Assembly (NCBI GenBank): GCA_026686845.1
Contig: JAIVEN010000004.1
Span: 9,890,827-9,954,826 of the forward strand
Direction of reading: 5' to 3'
Length of the DNA stretch: 64,000 bases
Origin: Adenanthera pavonina
Taxonomy: Eukaryota > Streptophyta > Magnoliopsida > Fabales > Fabaceae
Made by a program: the position numbers and the translations under genes. Of this stretch, positions 14,208-25,916 are shown piece after piece (the first letter of the stretch is position 1; every line of letters begins with the position of its first letter). The notes under the pieces were generated by a model, which made no database searches, was not told the origin of the DNA, and was given only the letters and a program-made list of their open reading frames with translations.

Positions 14208-14478
14208 CTTCCTCCGATCCAAAATATAAAATATTTTTAACTATTTTACGTATTTTAAAAAAAATTGGTTACATTCTTAAACTTCTAAAAAAAACTCAAT
14301 ATCTCATTTTTACCCTTATTAAATACTAATAATTAAAGTTGTTTATATTTCTTTTTATTACAAATTACGAGACTAGTCATAAATGAATAAAGGTAAACTA
14401 CTACTAAAAATTACATAAATCTTATATTATGGACTAAAGAAAAACTCTAGAAAACACTTTATATTTTGGATAAGAAGA
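14208..14478. mobile_element. Stowaway-like MITE
   Basis: Starts TA-CTTCCTCCGATCCAAAATA and ends with the mirror TATATTTTGGATAAGAAG. Size, ends and AT-rich core fit Stowaway. The right border is approximate. Confidence 0.6.
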
Positions 14479-16291
14479 AATTTTCTTACTAAATTGCACT
14501 TCCTGAACTTTGGACTAACCAGATTCAACGAATGCAAACATATACTAAAGTTTATCCATTTTTACATCTGCTGATAACTTCTTCATTGAGCACATTATTT
14601 ATTTAGCTACATCAATATAAAAACAAATTGGTTTGACATGGAATTTTGGTGAAGTTGCTAGGAGTTATAATTTGCATTGTGTTTGGATCTTTCATAATAT
14701 TATTGAGTTATTTGTGGAGGGGAGGGTACGTTGAGAAGTGGTTAGTTTAATGGGAATGGTGCGTTGGAGTTATTTAGACATGACCTAAATAAATAAAATA
14801 ACGGGCTAATGGTAGGAGGGTTTTTTTTTTTTTTAACAAATTTGAACGTTTATAGAGGTTTATTGTCAAATTTTAAAACATTATATGTTGTTTACATATG
14901 ATCCAAAGTTCAAAGAAATTCTGTGCAATATAGCCTAACTTCTATAAAAATCTCTCGAACATGCAAGTTCCTCAAGCACTATGAACCTAACTCGATCCGT
15001 ATATTGTCAAATTTGTGCATTGCCACGTCTGTTTGTAACAAAGGAGTCACGCTTCCCATGACAACAAAAATCACTTTTTTCTTAACCCTATGCTTGGATG
15101 AAACGAGGGGAGAGAAAAGTAAAGAAAAACACCAGAAGGGAAAATTGCAATTTCCCCAGCTTAAATGCGAAGAGAAAACTGAGAAAATAAGATAATTGGG
15201 GAAAAAAATAACTTGTAAATCCCACATATTTTTTCTCCAAATAGAGAAATTTAAAGAGAAAACTCTAACTCCAAAATCACCTACAATTTTATAATTTTTG
15301 AAATATATTTTAATTTCATTCAATAATATATTATAAATTAATTCTATTTAGAAGCGAAAATACATTTTATAATTTTTCCAATAAAAATTTAAAATTGGAC
15401 AAAATAATTATAAATTAAGATCAAAATTAAAATTATTTTAATTCCATTGGACAATATTTTATGGAAAATATATATATAATATGGTAAAATAACGAGTTTT
15501 GTTATATGTAAATATTTTCCTGAAAATCACAATGGTATTATTATCATTATAAAATTAGTCACTTTTCTCTATTATATGTTTTCTCCCATTCGTCCATGCA
15601 TGGAGAGAGAAAATCTCTCATCTCATTTTTCTCTTCTCTCCATTTTCTCTCCCATTATTTTCTCTCATCTCATTTTCTCTTCTCATCCAAGTGGAGAATA
15701 AAAGAAAAAAAAACAAACACTTAAAATTTGTCAAACTAGGTATGAGAATTAAGAGCATGTTTGTTTCAATTTTTTTTATAAAAAAAATGCCTTTTCCTTT
15801 TATAAAAAAATACTTTTAAAATTTGTTAGGATACTCTTTTAAACTATTAAAAATAATCAAAATCTGAAAAGAAAAAAAAATTTCTTCTTATTTTGAAAAA
15901 TTATTTTGATTAGCTTATAAAAAACAACAGTTGTGATAGATAAAAGAAAAAAAGGTAAAAGAACTGAAAATGCATCCAACTTACTTTAAAAATTACAAAA
16001 ATAACAATATTTAACCATTAGGAAATATTATAATATAAACCTATACTTTTCTCATTCATGTTCTATCACCTACTTTTATTACTAAACCATTTAAAAGTTT
16101 TTTTTTTATCTTAACCAAACACAAAATAATATCTGCTTTTCATAAAATCTTTAAACAATTAATCATTTTAAAAAATATAAAAATCACATTTTCATAAAGC
16201 TTAAACAATGGGACCTTAAGTCCCAAACCCATTATTATACACTGATTTAGTTAGGTTTATGAAACAAAAACTTATCGCACAACTCATAATA

Positions 16292-16560
16292 CTCCCTCCG
16301 GTTTTATATATAGGACATTTTGCATTGATCCTAAATATAAGATCATTTACAATATACAAGATGATATTTATTATACATTTTCAAAAAATGTCCCTATTTA
16401 TTGTATCCAAAGAGAAAAAGAAAAAAATTAAATAAGGGTAATCTTAGAAAAATGTTGAGATTTTTGGAGAAATCGAGATAGTTAATTAGTTTTAATTCTC
16501 TTTCTTAATTCACGTGATTCGATTAAAATGGTCTTATATTAAGGATTAGGGGAGAGGAAG
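16292..16560. mobile_element. Stowaway-like MITE
   Basis: 269 bp flanked by TA on both sides (16290-16291 and 16561-16562). The left end is CTCCCTCCGGTTTTATATA and the right end read inward is CTTCCTCTCCCCTAATCC. Typical Tc1/mariner-derived MITE, next to the last recognised exon of ZIFL copy B. Confidence 0.75.
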
Positions 16561-16805
16561 TATAACAGTACTATGTCCCACTTTTGGGTCCATTCAAAAC
16601 AACTATTGCCTCTAAGAAGTAAGGAAATCATAAGGATTACTTACACGGCACCACCAACAACTGGACCTCTTGCATTGAAAGTAGACAATGCAGTTAAAGC
16701 CGAGCCATTGGCAGCTCCTGTTGTTTAAAAAGGTAAATAATAATAATTAGCATGCATCCAGTGTACAAGGATTATAAAGGCTCAAACTTAAAAGAAAAAA
16801 AAAAA

Positions 16806-17866
16806 GGACAAAACTTAGATATAATTCCTTATATGCTTATATACTATTATCCAATAAATAGATGCCACATGTTTTTATTTCAATTTATTTTCTAAACGAA
16901 CAATTTTAGGTCTTGACGGCGTTAACATTCGAAAAAAATAATATTTACATGCTATCCTTTAGCATCTGTGCATCATCCTCGATTCATGCCTAAGAACGAT
17001 TTGATTTCTGCGCAACAGGACTCGCCTTTATTTCGTTACGCAACACTCAATCAACTTTTCATTTATTATCTCTCACTTTTATCACTTTCAACCCAAAAAA
17101 TTTTTTCTCACACCTATGCATCATTATGCTTCAATGGTTGGGTTCTCAGTCCTTAATCGCCAGGGACCCCAATGGCTCCTCCTCCATGTGTGACCCGTGA
17201 GATTAACTATAGCAATGAATGTGAAGATCTTTTATTATTGGAGGCCAAGCCCTGGCAAAAATTTCTCCAGCGAGTTCTCCCATGAGAAGACTGTGGAGGA
17301 AGGTGAAGGACACGTTGATTAGGAGCCACTGTGCTCAAATTATTTTTTTTATGTAATTTTTTTTTAAATCACGGAAGAGGGATTGGGACTTGGGAGAGTT
17401 ATGGGGGATCTCAAATTATGTTTGAAATATTTTTTTAATTCCTTCATCATGTAATATTTTTTTTTTTATAACTCTCTGAACAATCAATTCAAGAGCCCTC
17501 CATCAGTCTATTCCAATGCGGTTTTCAGAAGAATGTGATTGCATTACTTGAAAGGCATGAGTGTAGCTTCAGGGGAACTGAAGCATAGCATCTTAATTGG
17601 GAGGTCATTTATGAGGGTGAGTTTCAGAGAAGAGATTTGGTGAAAGGAATGAAGATTGAAACATCACGGTGGTGAAGGATATATCGGGGAAGATACAAAG
17701 ATTGCAAAGGATTAGCACGTAACTATTTCTTTTTTTTTTTAAATGTTAACGCCCGTTAAAAACTAAAACTGTTGATTTAAAAAATAAATTGAAATAAAAA
17801 CACATGGCATCTATTTATTGGATAACAGTATATAAGCATATAAAGAACTATATCCAAGTTTTGTCC
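16806..17866. mobile_element. Non-autonomous Mutator-like element in ZIFL-B intron
   Basis: A 1061-bp element with long inverted ends of about 160 bp. The left end GGACAAAACTTAGATATAAT is mirrored at the right as GGACAAAACTTGGATATAGT, and the match continues through TTATATGCTTATATACT, CCAATAAATAGATGCCA and GCGTTAACATT. It sits in an A-run: at least nine A's precede the left end and follow the right end, consistent with a 9-bp MULE target duplication but not proof. The core (16966-17700) is richer in GC than its surroundings and has exon-like sequence, including a short ATG frame at 17174, but no recognisable product. It may be captured host sequence (Pack-MULE). It lies in the intron where a short ZIFL exon is missing. 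Confidence 0.75.
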
Positions 17867-18889
17867 AAAAAAAAAAAAGAAAATAATTAAGGGACAGGAA
17901 AAGAAATTAACAAATGAAGATAGCCAAGAAAAGAATATTACCACAGCCCTGTTTTGCAGAAGGAATGTGCCAGTTACAGCAGACACCTGTGTTTGCAGAA
18001 ATAAGCTTATATGTTAGGACTCAATAACAGTGTGTGTCATCGCAAAGCATTTTCATCATATTGCATCTGAGTCAATGATCTAATGGTAACAGAAATATGT
18101 AATGCATGAATGCTTCCATATGTGATACTAGACACTTCAATATTTATGGCAGTAAATATCTGCCATATTACTATAAATCAGTTAAATGATTGATTTCATT
18201 ATCAGAAAGAAGTACAACTGGGATTAGAAAACATGAATAAAAATGAAGGAATATTACATCCAAGTACCCGGATCATAAAAAGTTTAGGATAAAAAATTTT
18301 AACAAAACAAAATCATTTGCAAAGGACTATAGTTACTATCAAATTTTATGGAATATTTTATTAAAGTTACAACTAAAATTTAAGAATGTCACTTCAAAGT
18401 TACTTAAAACTGTAATTTCCTAAACCTGATAGTAAGTACCATAAAACTTGGTAGTAACAATGTTTTTTAGAAATAATTTTTAAGATCCTTTATCTTAAAT
18501 TTCTTAAGATCTGGGTCCTTAGACATTATTTCTCCTAGATATAAATACATCATTCTCATTTTGATTTTTCAGACCATTAGCTCAATAAATTTAAGATTGG
18601 TGCTGGATTGAAAGGGTGCAAGCCGAAAAGTCATTGGCAGTCCCCAAGACATTGTCTCACTTTCCATAAGACATAAAGCCCACTTCTTGTTTTATTTTCA
18701 GTATTATTTACATAACAAATGGATATTACCAGTGAAAACTGTATATACATTCAATTGGGGTGACAACTATGAGTGATCTCAAAAACTTAGCAATTTGCGG
18801 AATGTTTAAAAAAATAAATAAACTCTTGCAGAAAGAATTTATAACTTATGCCAGGACATGACCACTCTACAGCAATATGAGAGGGGGGA

Positions 18890-19020
18890 GAAGTACTTTT
18901 CACATTATTCTTATATACAGTAACGGTATATGAAAAAAAGTTATGATTTTGGATGAATTAGAAGTACTTTTCACATTATTCTTATATATATGAAAAAAAG
19001 TTATGATTTTGGATGAATTA
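18890..19020. repeat. Two-copy tandem repeat in ZIFL-B intron
   Basis: Copy 1 (18890-18960) and copy 2 (18961-19020) share GAAGTACTTTTCACATTATT and TTATGATTTTGGATGAATTA. They differ mainly by an 11-bp block (CAGTAACGGTA) present only in copy 1. Confidence 0.92.
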
Positions 19021-20187
19021 GTCACTGATCTTCAAAGTGAGATAATACACTTCATATCTGCAAAAATATATTTTGTAACTCAGGATCAAAGCATTAGGGA
19101 TAGTTGGTAACTTCCCAATAAAGGAAATAGTTCATATATAACAGTCTTCATGCCTGCCTAAATTCATTTTTCCTAGGAGCAAGTGCATGATTGTACGGAC
19201 AGCAAGGAGAAAAACTTAACATGATAGCTAAACTGATGCTATATCTATATTGCCATCACATTAGTTCATTATGTGACACAAACAATAAGAGATTTTTCAG
19301 GTTGTAAATACACTTACAGCTAATACATTCTTTATCGAAGACGCACAGTTTGGTATCCAGAAGAGTGTGAACCCAGACATAAAGGTCATGAATGGGCAGG
19401 CTTGCAGAAGAGGAATTGTCAAAATCTGCAGATGGTTAAAATCCCAGAAAACACCAGGAAAAGCAAAGAAATGTTACAAACAGATCACAGGGCATCATGA
19501 AAGGATCTGTTATTTTGAGGGAATAGGAAGGTTACTGCTGCAATTCGTGTGACCATTATTGCCCCCCAAGATCCTTTCAACATATCGTATAAAGACATTT
19601 GAAATATGAGGAGTCCTATGCCTGAAGGGATAAATACATTGTCAGCAACTCTCTGATATATATGCATGTTCCAATGACTACAAGAAGATTAAGCCAAAAG
19701 ACAAGATATATACTGACGCAAGTATTGCAAGACAAACAAACATTCAAGACATTTTTTGTCAATTCAGAGGACTTATGCTAGGAGACTCAACTGATCCTCA
19801 ATGCAATGAAATCCAGTTCAGTCCTTTAGATATGAGCTCTTGGTTGCAATTGTTTCAACAATGCAAATGGAATAAAGTGAGAGTATATGCTTTGGATGTT
19901 CGAAAAGTTAAAAGAAGTGATGACCTATCAATCCTTACTGCAAACATCTGGAAACATGTCTCAGTTATTGATTACATTTTAAATGAGTAACCTACCCACA
20001 CCAAACTTCAACGGAAATCAAGAGAGAAATTTCAGAAAATTTTCATGCTGACAACTAACATTAAAAACCTTGCTAGTGACGTAGAGGCACACAATTCCCC
20101 ATTAGGCATCAAGGAAGGAAAGGAATTCCCTTTCCTTCTTTATTTTGCAATATCTATTATGTCTTCGTCATTATTATTTAACAGTTT

Positions 20188-20216
20188 CTCTCTCTCTCTC
20201 TCTTTTTTTTTTTTTT
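20188..20216. repeat. (TC)n / poly-T tract
   Basis: CT dinucleotide run followed by a poly-T run between the two duplicated ZIFL segments. Confidence 0.85.
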
Positions 20217-20969
20217 GCTACAAAAGTTTAAGTGAGTTGATTTCCAATGACTCACAAGGATCAAAGTAGGCTTCATGGTTCAAAGAGCATTTATAAAGGT
20301 ATTTACAAATGAGCCACTAACAAGGTTCTTACATTGGCAATGGGATTTGAATCCATACCTTTATGAGATACGAATCAAATCCTTCCAACTGGACCAACCT
20401 TTGCAAGCAATTTTTATCATTTTTATTACTTTTTAAAGTCAGGGTTAAGGCTTAGTGCTTGGTGTTATCTGAAGATTTCAAGCTCGATTTCCTGTACCAA
20501 TTGTGGAACTAGGAGCATCAAAGTCATTTCTATTCTCAAAATCACTTTTTCCATTCCATTTTACATTTCATCATTTATACGAAATGTATACCAAATAGAT
20601 CTTCTCCTAGAATTCTCTCCTCCTTAGGCAATCATTTAGTGATAAATTGGAAGTCAGCATCAAAAAGGTCAAAACTCTGACCACTATGACGGTAGCTTTT
20701 TCAAATTCCGTCAAAAGTTGCATGTTATCATAGTTCCAAAAGCAATCCTTAAATCTGTTCCTGTATCATCTCTCAGATTTCCTTTGCTTTAATTTCCCAC
20801 CATTCTGTACAATAATCATTTCACATCGCGCATAGGACCAGTTTATTTTGCATCTATCAATCATCTACCAGGGATTTCCAAAATTATGAGCAAAGAAACA
20901 TTTAATGAGGCCTCATTATTATTGGTGAGAACAGGAGAAAAAAATAGTGCTTTAAGAGGAAATAAAAAC

Positions 20970-23368
20970 TTCTAATAATTGGAGTTGCTTCAAGATTACA
21001 TTGCACACTTTATATAATTATTCAGGAAAAGAGAAGTAGGCATGATAGTCTCTTATTACCAGAGGACATCGAAAATTAAAAAGGATACCTGAAATTGCAA
21101 GAACTTCAAGTCACCTTCAGATGTATAGCTCAAACCACCATCTTTTCGAGGACTGACAACCCATAATGAGAATATTTACATATGGATATTTATTTTTCTT
21201 AATACTTTTAGCAAAACATGGTATATCAAATTTAAGAAGTTAACTGAAATAACATTTAAAAAAAAAAACTGCAATACTTGATATAATTTTCAGCAGGAAT
21301 AACCATGTGGTTGAGGGTTATTTTAACATGACACTTACCACTGCAGTCTTCTTCAGTTTGCTTAGAATAGCATCTAATAGAAGAAATAGGTAGATCACTT
21401 ACTAAATGAAAGTTTTATCAAATATCAGATGAATTTCACTTAAGTTAGATTGCGAATATCAATCTGCTTTTATATGATATAATTAACATAGACCTCAAGG
21501 GAAGGGAAGAACCTGGCATCAATGAGATCAATAAATCTATTGCAGTCTATCCGTTAGTTATTCTCAGTTTTGTGAGCCCTGATGAACCTAAATCTATGGT
21601 TTATCAAATAAAAAATTAACTCCTATAAAATTGGCAAAAGCACCTTTTTCATCCCAAAAGTTTGGGGTTTTTGTCAACTTCATCCCCTTGTGTTAATCTT
21701 GTCCTACATGTTTGCCCAAATTCTCAATGTCATCCTAAATACTTTGTCAATTAGATTACCAGAAATTAACAGTGCATTACACGTGGATTGACAATCATTG
21801 CAATTTGTTTAAGTGAATTATGCATTTCTTATATGGATGTTCAACTACCTAATTTCATAACCCTTCCCTAACCAACGTCATTTATATTTTTCTATCCCTA
21901 ACCCTTGGCTATTATGCAAACACCTCCTTCAGGCTAAAAACCACATTTGATAAAGTCCCTCTCCCTAAACAATAAAACCCAAAGAAAAAAAAACAAAGAA
22001 AGAAAGAAAGAAATGTCCACAACAGGCTGTGGTGTACCTCAGTGTATGCTATATCATGGAGTGAGAAAACACAATATAGAAGGATTGAGGACATCAGGGG
22101 CCATTCCTAAAAGGCTCGTTGCAGATGGTCCACTTTCTTCAGAGGTTTTTCCCTAGTCTTTTGCATTAGATTGAGAAGAACCAGTTTCATGAACTTCATA
22201 AGATTCGTCACATGATGCAACATGTTTATCATGTTTGTGCAGCAATTCCTGCAATGCATAAAGTTTGGTCAATAAATATACAATCAATAGCCGGGGAGTG
22301 TAGAAAAAATAGCTTAGGGAAAAGAATGTTCACAATCTTAACTCAGACGTCAGTATTTAAGCTGTTGTGCCCACCATATCCTTAACTTTGAGAAAAGTTT
22401 AGTTTTTTATTTTAACATTTTATGAAGATAAAGGGAATAGGAAACTATAAAGAGGGGAAAAGAGAAAAAGCAGGTTCCCCATAAACTTTACCCATCAAAT
22501 AACTTCAGTACACAATAGCATCATAGTAAGCGAAGAGGTTATAATTGAAGGGCAGTAAGGCAGTGATGACTAAGCACAGGTTTGTTTATAAATCAGACAG
22601 CAAAATTGACACATTATATGCTAATCAAACAAAATTAGCTGGAAGGGTTTCTGAGAGTGAGTGAAACTATGGAAATTACAAAAAAGTCCATGTATTCTAT
22701 AATCATCTATGATATGTTTATTATGCCACAAGAAACGAAGAAACTATCAACTAATAATGAATGAGATACAGTAATTAAAGAAGCAATAAATGCTGGCAAT
22801 GCTAATATTGATATAACAAGGCAGGGCAAGAAGTTAGCAAATCTGCATCCAAAAACCATTTGTCCAGTAAGATATTTGTTTCACAACACATGAAATGTGA
22901 TAACTTACACGATCTCATTATTATCTCAACAATTAAGTAGGAAGTTGACTCACCTTCCAAATATAGAGTCTTTGGAAAAATAATATGCTATCTGCAGACT
23001 AAATGACAAAATAATTTAGAAACAGCATTGAGTGTTACTCACTATAAGTAGTGCCAAGGCAAAACATTAATGCATGCTGTTCCAGTGTCGGTGAAAGTTT
23101 GACACTGTGGCTAACGGGAACCAAACCCAAAAGCTTCATATATGGTGTAATGAAATTCAATGCTTTCAGTGAGAAAGTAAAACATAGTTTGATCCCACAG
23201 AGGTACACAGGTAAATTTCAAGGAATCTATTCGTGAAGATCCACTCTAGTACAATTCTAATTACATCCACCCAAAAGTGCAGCTCATTGACTCACCTAGC
23301 CATTTGGTTACATGAAGGGAAAACCATTCTTTTTTCCTATACAAACAAGCGAGATATGTAATATAACT
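20970..23368. repeat. Segmental duplication, right copy
   Basis: Direct-orientation partner of 1-2378, about 21 kb away. It carries the broken exons of ZIFL copy B. After 23368 the sequence diverges into the 3' flank of the PPR gene, so the duplication border lies only about 200 bases from the PPR stop codon. Confidence 0.85.
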
Positions 23369-23579
23369 GAGAATTCCAAAAACAAAAAATTTGTAGTGTT
23401 TTGCTCTGTTTGTGTGTAAAGTTGCAATAAAGAAAGAAATAAATAACGTTTGCATTCAGTACATTTTCAGATTCTAGGAAGTTCACCATTGTAATGGACA
23501 TCCACTGGAAGCTCTCCTATCCAGGGAACCAAGTTGCAGATCAGGAACTCTAACTATCACTTCCCAATGAGATTATTTT

Positions 23580-25916
23580 TCAATCAACAGCTGACAACCT
23601 GGTCCCTGATTTACGTGAATTCATGGTCGGAAGAGTTTTTTTGAGTGTCTTATGTCTAACCCCATCATATAGTAGTTCATAGGCATAATAAGTTATAAAG
23701 CCCTTCTTCAACATATCTTCCACGACAATCTTAGGTGCTGCTACGTCCTTTTTATCAGCTTCAAAAAATGCATTCACAGTATCTGGGACAATGCCCTTGG
23801 CTACCATAAGGTGGATGATGCCAACTGCCTCATGAACCTGGTTCTCCACACAAAGGCAATTTAAAACCCGTCCAAATGTTGTCAGTGATGGAATAAACCC
23901 CTTTTCAATCTTCTCCAACAGAAAATTGTGTCCAGAAATGACATTTCCAGTCTTGCAGAAACCATCAATCATGACCCGATAAGTATAGCTATCTGGATCA
24001 CAGCCATTTTCATTCATCTCACTAAACAGCTTTTCTGCAGTATTCATATCAAGCTTTTCAGAGTATGCGTTAATCATTATATTATATGTTGCTGTTGTCT
24101 GAAAAATCTTGTGTTGGTTTTCCGCCGTTCTGAAAAACTGGTAAGCTCCATCAAGATCACCAATCTTGCAGAACCCATTGATCAAAGTTCCCAAACTAAC
24201 AGTGTCAGGATTCAAACCCTTGCTTTTCATTTCCCCAAGAAAATCCAAAGCTTCATTTAGTTTCATAGCTTTGCAAAGGCTTTCTACGAGTATGTTGTAT
24301 GTAATTATGTTAGGAACACATCCCTTCTCCTTCATTGTTTTGAAAGTTTCCATCACTTCTTCAGATTTTGCAGCCTTACAAAGCCCATTTAATAAAGTGT
24401 TATACGTGATAACATCAGGAGTCACACCTTGACTCTGCATTCTATCCACCATTTCAATTGCATTATCTAACTTCAACTGTTTACAGTAGCCATCAATCAA
24501 AGTATTGAAAGTAAATATGTCTGGAAGACACCCATCAGCAATAGCATCATTCATGAGTTTATTGGCATCAGATACACAACCCATCTTGCACAAGCCGTTT
24601 ATAACTAAATTATACGTCCATATACTGGGGCGGCAGCCATTTTCTGACATCTCATTCAACAGTTGCAATGCTGGCAAAATAAGACGCTGCTGAGATAGCC
24701 CTTTGATTAAGGTATTGTAGACAATAATGCTAGGCCTTATACCTTTACCTTGTGCATCTTTAAGAACAGCCATGGCATGATCTATTTCACCATCCTGGCA
24801 TAATCCATTAATTAAGGAACAATAAGAAAACTCATCAGGCACAAACCCCTTGAAGACTGCATCCTTCAAAATATTCTTTGCATCTTGTATCATCCCAGCC
24901 TTGCAGTATCCATCAATAATACTATTATAGGTGAAGCCATCGGGCTCAAATCCATCATTAACCATTTTGTGCAAATACCTCTCAGCTTCTACAACCTTAA
25001 AGTTTCTACTCAATCCACAGATTAATGTATTATACGTTATAACATCAGGAATTAGGCCTTCCCTTGATACACTATCAAATAATTTGACAGCCCTGGTAAG
25101 AGCACCTTCTCTGCAAAGTCCTTGAATGAAAATATTGAAAGTGAACAAATTTGGAGAAATCCCCCTCTTAAAAACCTTGTCAAGAAGTTTCTCACTTTCA
25201 AGGACATGACCCTTCTTACAAAGTGTACAAATAAGCTTATTAAATGTGGCAATATCAGGACACAGACATTCGCTGAGCATTTTATCAAACAATCCATATG
25301 CCTCAACTGGATGATTACATTCATAAAATCCAGCAATAACTGTGCAATATGCCACTGCATTGCAATCAAACCCCTGGGAAGGCATGTTATTGAGCAGCCT
25401 CAAAGCAGCATGAGGCCTGCTTGTCCTACAGAAGGATTTTATCCTTATGGTAAAAGTGTACACATCAGGAGAAATCCCTTTATCTCTCATTCTTAAGTAT
25501 ACTTTGTGGGCTTGATTGAAATACCCTTGCTCAACCAGTATATTCATAATCACATTAAATGATTGAACAGATGACTCACAATTGTAGAAGTCCATCCGCT
25601 CAAATATGTTAACAGCTTCCTGAATCTTCCCTTTCTTCCCATAGTTCTTCATGGCTTCAATATACACCCCCTCTAATAAGCTGTTATCAGTATTCAATCT
25701 CATCTCTGAAAGAAGATTCTCCATTGCCTCAAACTCCCCATGGAACCCAAGCTTTTCGATCATGCATCTATAAGTGAATAATGTGTGCTTAAATCCATCT
25801 TCCTTTTTCACTGAGTTGAACATTTCAAGCGCTTTAAGGGGATCCTTTTGAGATCTTACAACAGCAGCAACATGTTTAGGAAGTATAGCAGGACTCATTC
25901 CAAGATTGCAGAGCAC
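23580..25916 (-). CDS. P-class pentatricopeptide repeat protein, At1g74580-like
   Basis: An uninterrupted 778-residue frame. After a short N-terminal part (LPKHVAAVVRSQKDPLKALE) come about 17 P-type PPR motifs of ~35 residues, from about residue 45 to 700, recognisable by recurring YNTLI-GLCK helix A and P-D-x-x-T/F-x-Y junctions, e.g. SPDVYTFTIRIKSFC, GFEPDGFTYNSIIDGYCK and GVTPDVITYNTLLNGLCK. The C-terminal tail (KDVAAPKIVVEDML, ITYYAYELLYDG) matches the conserved tail of Arabidopsis At1g74580. PPR proteins bind organellar RNA, each repeat reading roughly one base through two key positions. No E, DYW or SMR domain is present, so an RNA stabilising, splicing or translation role is more likely than editing. 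No intron is needed in the coding region. The ATG at 25916 is the first in frame; a later Met (residue 7) is also possible. Intact and the best protein gene in the window. Confidence 0.96.
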   Translation of the reverse strand: MLCNLGMSPAILPKHVAAVVRSQKDPLKALEMFNSVKKEDGFKHTLFTYRCMIEKLGFHGEFEAMENLLSEMRLNTDNSLLEGVYIEAMKNYGKKGKIQEAVNIFERMDFYNCESSVQSFNVIMNILVEQGYFNQAHKVYLRMRDKGISPDVYTFTIRIKSFCRTSRPHAALRLLNNMPSQGFDCNAVAYCTVIAGFYECNHPVEAYGLFDKMLSECLCPDIATFNKLICTLCKKGHVLESEKLLDKVFKRGISPNLFTFNIFIQGLCREGALTRAVKLFDSVSREGLIPDVITYNTLICGLSRNFKVVEAERYLHKMVNDGFEPDGFTYNSIIDGYCKAGMIQDAKNILKDAVFKGFVPDEFSYCSLINGLCQDGEIDHAMAVLKDAQGKGIRPSIIVYNTLIKGLSQQRLILPALQLLNEMSENGCRPSIWTYNLVINGLCKMGCVSDANKLMNDAIADGCLPDIFTFNTLIDGYCKQLKLDNAIEMVDRMQSQGVTPDVITYNTLLNGLCKAAKSEEVMETFKTMKEKGCVPNIITYNILVESLCKAMKLNEALDFLGEMKSKGLNPDTVSLGTLINGFCKIGDLDGAYQFFRTAENQHKIFQTTATYNIMINAYSEKLDMNTAEKLFSEMNENGCDPDSYTYRVMIDGFCKTGNVISGHNFLLEKIEKGFIPSLTTFGRVLNCLCVENQVHEAVGIIHLMVAKGIVPDTVNAFFEADKKDVAAPKIVVEDMLKKGFITYYAYELLYDGVRHKTLKKTLPTMNSRKSGTRLSAVD

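Larger units (their letters stand above)
11570..16289. other. Intergenic DNA with MITEs, no supported gene
   Basis: Apart from the small elements listed separately, this stretch is AT-rich with poly-A/T runs. Open frames at 12351-12923 (minus) and 14979-15323 (minus) are composed of AT-rich, low-similarity peptide and match no family I recognise. About 15090-15720 has CTTGGATGA / TCATCCAAG mirrored ends around CT-rich DNA and may be another MITE. The end of ZIFL copy B should lie here, but its last exons were not recognised. Confidence 0.5.
16645..22998 (-). pseudogene. ZIFL-like transporter, copy B (decayed tandem paralogue)
   Basis: Exons equivalent to copy A and beyond, minus strand: 22954-22998, about 22777-22842, 22038-22248, 21089-21175, then 19536-19621 (GIGLLIFQMSLYD), 19318-19425 (PFMTFMSGFTLFW), 17942-17986 (VSAVTGTFLLQNRAV) and 16645-16717 (GAANGSALTALS). 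The upstream exons are broken. The PADKYP exon has lost 5 bases. The FPYFLP exon has lost its last codons and donor. The loop exon has an in-frame TAG where copy A has CAA, plus a net 2-base loss. The FSLWVV exon has a 1-base loss and its acceptor AG has become AA. The four downstream exons look intact with proper splice sites. A short exon for the PQxQRG segment, needed by phase between 17942 and 16717, was not found; a 1.06-kb MULE sits in that intron. The last exons (FSW...MVFF) and the N-terminal exons were not found. The PPR gene lies directly upstream. Confidence 0.8.

Noticed and set aside
14979..15323. 114-residue minus-strand open frame
   Set aside because: Phe/Lys-rich low-complexity peptide in a CT/GA-rich block; probably chance.
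23928..25496. Plus-strand open frames across the PPR gene
   Set aside because: They are antisense shadows of the intact minus-strand PPR coding sequence and have no domain content.
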